Shown piece after piece: positions 59,129-64,000 of a stretch of 64,000 bases of DNA. A model generated the notes under the pieces. The model ran no database searches and was not told the DNA's origin. It worked only from the letters and a program-made list of their open reading frames with translations. Position 1 is the stretch's first letter. Every line of letters begins with the position of its first letter. This stretch comes from Carallia brachiata (Eukaryota > Streptophyta > Magnoliopsida > Malpighiales > Rhizophoraceae): NCBI GenBank assembly GCA_021464245.1, contig JADCRB010000019.1, forward strand, positions 3,819,370 through 3,883,369, in the 5' to 3' direction. The position numbers and the translations under genes are program-made.

Positions 59129-60351
59129 TTATATTGGCCAAGTGACGGGAAATGCAATTTATAATAATTGGCAAGAAATGCACACGTTATATTGGGCAAG
59201 TAACAAGAAAGTGAACTTCGAGATGGGATGGGAAAGAGCAAAATTTCGAATTTCCTTAAATTTGCATAATATTTTAGAACTAAACTATGGAACAACGCAA
59301 TGAGAGGAGCATAGGAGGAACACCAATGATTCATGCTATTTTTTTTTCCTTGAATTTAATAGTTCTATCACCAAATTAGACTACATCGACTTGCGTCCAC
59401 TACATTGGTCATATTGAGTTGTCATCTTTTTTTTTTTCAATATTTTATTGTTGGTAAACAATAAATGAGCTAGAAGATGAGGAAGGTCCACGTATTTAAG
59501 ATTGGTTACCACAATACTTCTAATAGGAGCTAGCTGGATCACCGGCACTTAATTTTGTTATTGTTTACTGAAAATTTTGTTTATAATAAAAAATAAAAAA
59601 GCAAAGCTCTTTATAGAACAACAAAGAAAGTAGGTAAATCAAGAATAAGTGATATCTAAATAAATGTCAAAACTCGAAAGAGTTAGCGGTCAGACAAAAA
59701 ACTTTAACTGAAATACTAATCCAGACGAAGGAGACTTTGTGGCCTCAAGGGATTTGCTGTTCATGATTGAGTGACAGAAGCCTTCAAGTTTGAAAGTCAT
59801 AATTTTGTTACAAGTAATCTTGTTTCTCTCACAGTGGACAAAGTTGATAGCTATTTAAGAGAATTGGGTATGTAATCATACTAATCAGATTTATCTCTAA
59901 TTATTTATCATTGTCTTTTTATTCTCCAACGTTAGTATTTATTTAAATAAAAAGGACTCTTCCCTATCTTTGTTAAATATTTACAGCCTGAAAAAAATTG
60001 AAAGGGACTCTTCAACTATCTTTCTTTTATAGTTATTGTCTGAAAAATTAGAGGGATTTTGTTCATAACGAGTATGTAAAAATTTGAATGTCTTCCTGTA
60101 CCCCAAACATCCAGAATTTCTAAGAATTAAGTTACACAGAAAACGTGGAGAATTTGTAATGTTAGTAATTTTCTTGTATAACGAAATATTTTATAACTTT
60201 TTGAAGGATTGCAAACTTAATGCATTTACTTTTAAGTGCTTGCTAATTTTACCTTTTTTTGTAAGTAAAACACACTCATGATCTTAAAGCATACAAAATT
60301 ATTTTTTTAATTTTTTATTTCAAGTGCACCACATTTATCATGAGTATGTTA
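59129..60351. other. Intergenic DNA right of the Copia nest
   Basis: No gene. 59129-59215 is a short imperfect tandem duplication (TTATATTGG.CAAGT.AC..GAAA). No patatin exon 1 or 2 is found here. Confidence 0.5.
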
Positions 60352-60911
60352 TGTGATAACAACAAAGGAAGAAGAAAATATTTGTATTATTTGTGTCTTT
60401 GATCAGTAGAATACAGTCCCGAATAATACAAACTGTTGTCAATATATCCATGGAGTTGGTAGTAATTGAAAAGTGGTAAGAATTGAGTTTTCCAGGATAG
60501 ATAGTTTCTGGAATTAAACTTTACTGAAAAGGTTTGGTTAGCTGTTGTCAGAATTTGTGAGGTGCTAGTCATAACTTGTGTAGTTGGAAAAAGTATTGGA
60601 GTATTTGATGTAGCTAAAGAGGAAGAGGAAGAGGAAGAAGAAGAGAAAGATGCCATAGATGGACTTTTATGGCTCTGATACCATGTGAAAACAACAAAGG
60701 AAGAAGAAAATATTTGTATTTTTTGTCTCTTTGACTGTCCCAAATGTGTACACAGCACCTATATAAATGGATTTTGCACAACCCACGGGATAGAGCCAAG
60801 CTAACAATTCAGTTACCGACTGATAAGTAACATAACCAAAAGAGATGAACAAGCAGCACAAAACTAATCCCAAAAGAGGTGAACATGCAGCACCAAACTA
60901 ATCCGATAACA
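60352..60911 (-). mobile_element. Copia element C, internally deleted, exact target duplication
   Basis: TGTTA flanks both ends (60347-60351 and 60912-60916). The right end is a full LTR (60684-60911). Next to it is the primer site TGGTATCAGAGCC on the minus strand and a gag start with LTTANQTFSVKFNSRNYLSW and YQLHGYID. Only about 54 bp of the other LTR remain at the left (60352-60405). The rest of the element is missing. Confidence 0.85.
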
Positions 60912-61490
60912 TGTTATACTTATAAAAAAAAATGAGAATCAAATTAAAAATTCCCTTACTTTACTTTATTTTTTTTTATGAGTCTCGCAATAATTCCAAG
61001 TATCAATCAACCAATAAAAATGGAGAAGACGAAGGAAGAATTTTGCTTGAAGTGATTGAAATTTGAGCGTAGCGCTCTTTGAATTTAATTATTGACGTAG
61101 AGAAGTTCAAACTTAAATTCTAGAGTCATTGAGAATAAGAAAAACAAATTAATTAATATAAATTGCACTTTTATTAATTAGAACTAAACTTTTATCTTGA
61201 AGATCCCAAATTCTAATCTAATCTTGAGAAAGATTTATAAAAATAAAATAAAAATTATTTCTATTATGTATCTTACGATTTAAAGTATGATATGTATGCA
61301 GAAAACTGTATTATTGACATAGAGAAGTTCTATATATATATTTATGTCTACTCTCTCTCTCTCTCTCTTTTCCCTTTTTGTCTCTCCTAATGCTAAATGC
61401 CTTAATCCATCCCAGAGCAGAAACATCTGAGGAAATTGGCTAGGGGTGTATGTTTTGTCTCAATCCGATTATCAGTCAACTTAAAATCTA
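60912..61490. other. Spacer before the LINE insertion
   Basis: AT-rich, with a CT microsatellite at 61351-61369. It contains the left target-duplication copy at 61474-61490. No gene is recognised. Confidence 0.5.
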
Positions 61491-61878
61491 CTGTGGAGCT
61501 TGTTGCATCGCATTCAGACTTCAAGTATTGTAGTTTGATCATCGAATCTGATTCGTCCAATGCTATATCTTGGGTAAATAATGAATTGTCGAGACCTTGG
61601 AGACTAAGAAGTACTTTTATCATGATTAAGAAATATCTTAGTTCCTTATCAGACTGCAGGTTTACTCATATTGGTAGAGCGGCCAATTCTGTTGCTGATA
61701 CTTTAGCTAAAATGGCAGTCTCTAGGCTTTCAGACTTTATAGCTTGGATATGAGAATTTTGCTTTTGTATTTTGATAATTTTCTTTTATTGTCAATTGGG
61801 GCTACTTCAGCCCCTTTTTTGTAATCATGTTTTCTCCTTAATATAATTACTTATGCTGACTCATCAAAAAAAAAAAAA
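61491..61878 (+). mobile_element. 5'-truncated LINE carrying an RNase H fragment
   Basis: A 17-bp direct repeat, AGTCAACTTAAAATCTA, stands at 61474-61490 and 61879-61895 around the insert. The insert ends in an A run (61866-61879). The + frame encodes the C-terminal RNase H part of a plant LINE: IIESDSSNAISWVNN and HIGRAANSVADTLAKMA, stop at 61750-61752. It is 5'-truncated as usual after target-primed reverse transcription. Confidence 0.85.
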
Positions 61879-61895
61879 AGTCAACTTAAAATCTA

Positions 61896-62469
61896 TTCCT
61901 TCTAGCAATTCCTCATCGGTTCGGCCTCCGATTGTCAATCGAAAAAAATGAAAAATGAGCAGCCTCCGCCGCATTACTCGGTGTCGGACTAAAACAATAT
62001 GAAGTCCGAAACTGGGTCTTATTCTTGCATTGGATGTGATAAAAAGTAATTCAAATTGAAATTTTCAATTTCAGACCTGTGTTTTTGGTAGGTGAAGGAA
62101 TATTATTAATAGATGGTAGTAAAATTACTGAAAATTCTTATTAACTGCATTTGGTATCAAAAAAAAAAAAAAAACAGAGAAGGACTGAACTCACTGAAGT
62201 GCTTGTCAGAACTTTGATTTGATGACATACTCGTAAACGAAGACTATCAAATGAATATACATTTCAGTAGAATATGAGTCTGAACCCAAAATTGCAAGTT
62301 TTGGACTCATCTGTTTATTCATAAGGTGTTCCATAGGTACACCCTTATTCAAACATTACATATTGGGAGCGCAAATATAGATACGAAATGAAATACAGCA
62401 TTATCGTTATTCATATCATTTATTTGAACATTCTATGTAGCAGCAGAATGATGGCATTTTTATCATTAT
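61896..62469. other. Spacer between LINE and patatin pseudogene 2
   Basis: No feature recognised apart from a poly-A run near 62160-62175 and probable 3' UTR-type sequence of the minus-strand patatin copy. Confidence 0.45.
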
Positions 62470-64000
62470 TCAGCTGGATGCAACTCGAGATGCACGATAC
62501 TTCTTTTCATCTGAGAGTGCTTTTGCCAACCTGCAAAATTCAAATGAAACCCCTTCAAATTAAAACAATGGATGGTCAAAGACTCAACATTGGAGTTATG
62601 TATTATATTATTTAATCTTGTCAAATAATGATAATGAGAGTGCTTTTGCCAACCTGCAAAATTCAAGTGAAACCCTTCAAATTAAAACAATGGATGGTCA
62701 AAGACTCAATGTCAAAGTTATGTATTATATTATTTAATCTTGTCAAATAATGATAATGAGTTTCAAAATTTATTAAAAGTTTAAGTTGAAAGTAGGAAAA
62801 ATTCAAAATCATTATAAATCATGTTATAAACTTATTTTTAATAAATAAAGAATATTTATTCTTTAATACGTTATCTTGACACGTGTTAAACCTAATTAGC
62901 ACTTGACACAAGAAAATTAGACTAAAACAGGCCAAATATATAAAAATAGATCAAATTAAGAGTGCAGATAAGAAGAATAAATTAAATCTAATATCATGTC
63001 AAATGATAATGAGTTTCAAAACTTACCAAAAGATTAAGCTGAAAATAGGAGAAGGTTAAAGTCATTATAAATCATATTATAGACTTATTTTTAATCAATA
63101 ATAAATATTTATTTTTTAACAAATCCAAGAGAACTCAGTGTAAATATGAACCCTCCACCCCTCCTTCTAAGATAAAAAAAAATTGTTAATATGCTAACAA
63201 ATACCTTAGGCAGTGAGACTAAGCATATGTACATGTATTACCTTATTAGTGCCTCTTCATTTGTACCCTTACTAATAGGCTCAAAGCAGCCAGTACTCAA
63301 ATTCATCTTTGACAATGGTTTTTTCAGCAGCTTCTGACCCACAGTAATAAGATTCTGCTAGTTTTCTTTGGTGGCCGCATCCATCGATGTCAAAGTTCCA
63401 GTAAGTGTATCATCCTGTTTTTTTTTTTTTGTAGTAAATTACAATACAATTTTAGTAAGTTAGATGTAGAGATATTGCTATAGTTTTTTGCTATTTAATT
63501 TTGATGACGGGCTTTTTTTTTGTTTTTTTTATAAGCCAGAAAAATTCATTCATTAATATAGAGCACAAAATTGAGCCCATTATGGCACACCCAACTTAAT
63601 TCATTAGTTATTGTCCGTTTATTATTTGCAGACCTAAAGACTTGTTTTCTTGTTGAGTTGTTGTCATTCTTTTAGTTTTTTCTTTGAATTGTTACCATAT
63701 ATATAAATATATATACACAGAGTGTGAAACATCATATAATACCTGAATTCAGATGTAGCCCTCCTCGTAGGCCAGGGCCTGATAAAGGCTGGTCATATGA
63801 ATATCAACCATGTCAGCACTAGCTTGCATGTAGCTATCTATCAAAGGACTGCCGTTGACACTGATTAACCATCCCAATATGCCCCACGCAGCAGCTTCTT
63901 TGGCAGAATTTCCCTCATTCTTAGCTGCACCAGTTCCTAAGGATAGAACAAGGAATCGCGTGTACTCAGTTGGCTTGATGCCACTGAATGGCTCGCTCCC
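62470..64000 (-). pseudogene. Patatin-like pseudogene 2 (runs off the window)
   Basis: Minus-strand exons: exon 5 from beyond 64000 to 63743, exon 6 63414-63242 (173 nt, same as gene B), exon 7 62530-62470 (ALSDEKKYRASRVASS, stop). Splice sites are kept. There is one TGA in exon 5 (YI*IQ where the family has an Arg) and one TAG in exon 6 (Leu codon changed). Two stops make it inactive, yet similarity to gene B is high, so inactivation looks recent. Exons 1-4 would lie outside the window. Confidence 0.85.
62517..62758. repeat. Tandem duplication of 121 bp including an exon 7 splice acceptor
   Basis: 62517-62637 and 62638-62758 differ at few positions (for example CAAATGAAACCCC/CAAGTGAAACCC). 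The unit holds the start of pseudogene 2's exon 7 and its acceptor, so a second decoy acceptor exists upstream of the used one. Confidence 0.8.

Overview
This window is nuclear DNA of a flowering plant, most likely a woody eudicot. Its genes are split by many short AT-rich introns, the proteins are closest to plant families (chloroplast heme oxygenase 2, patatin-like lipase, plant sulfotransferase-fold protein), and the spaces between genes are filled with LTR retrotransposons, a Helitron, SINE-like, LINE and MITE-like repeats. No bacterial, organellar or viral gene layout is seen. The species cannot be named from sequence alone.

Layout. (1) 0.5-8.1 kb, + strand: a 15-exon membrane calcineurin-type metallophosphoesterase gene with an apparent one-base deletion in exon 1. 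(2) 10.0-12.1 kb, - strand: a sulfotransferase-fold P-loop protein. (3) 14.8-16.7 kb, - strand: heme oxygenase 2 (HO2). (4) 16.9-18.0 kb: a row of five SINE-like insertions. (5) 19.6-30.1 kb: a complete but decayed Ty3/Gypsy element on the - strand. Between integrase and the 3' LTR it carries an intronless copy of a WUSCHEL-related homeobox (WOX) gene with homeodomain, WUS-box and EAR-type tail; this is the most notable object here. (6) 32.5-64 kb: a patatin-like phospholipase cluster with one intact gene on + (32.5-36.3 kb), one intact gene on - (41.4-44.2 kb) and two decaying copies on - (48.2-51.2 kb, and 62.5 kb to the window edge).

The patatin cluster has been remodelled by mobile DNA. 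A Helitron with a duplicated 5' end (39.45-40.79 kb) lies between the two intact genes. The third patatin copy ends, without its first two exons, next to a nest in which one full Copia element sits in the LTR of another, internally deleted Copia. An internally deleted Copia with an exact 5-bp target duplication and a 5'-truncated LINE with a 17-bp target duplication follow. Tandem MITE-like palindromes lie inside an intron of the third copy.

The single-copy genes (phosphoesterase, sulfotransferase-like, HO2) show no functional linkage; this is ordinary plant gene order. The patatin genes are tandem/inverted duplicates whose shared exon lengths (182, 162, 303 and 173-176 nt) show common descent. 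Exon borders were placed by eye from splice signals, reading frame and remembered family conservation; none has transcript support here.
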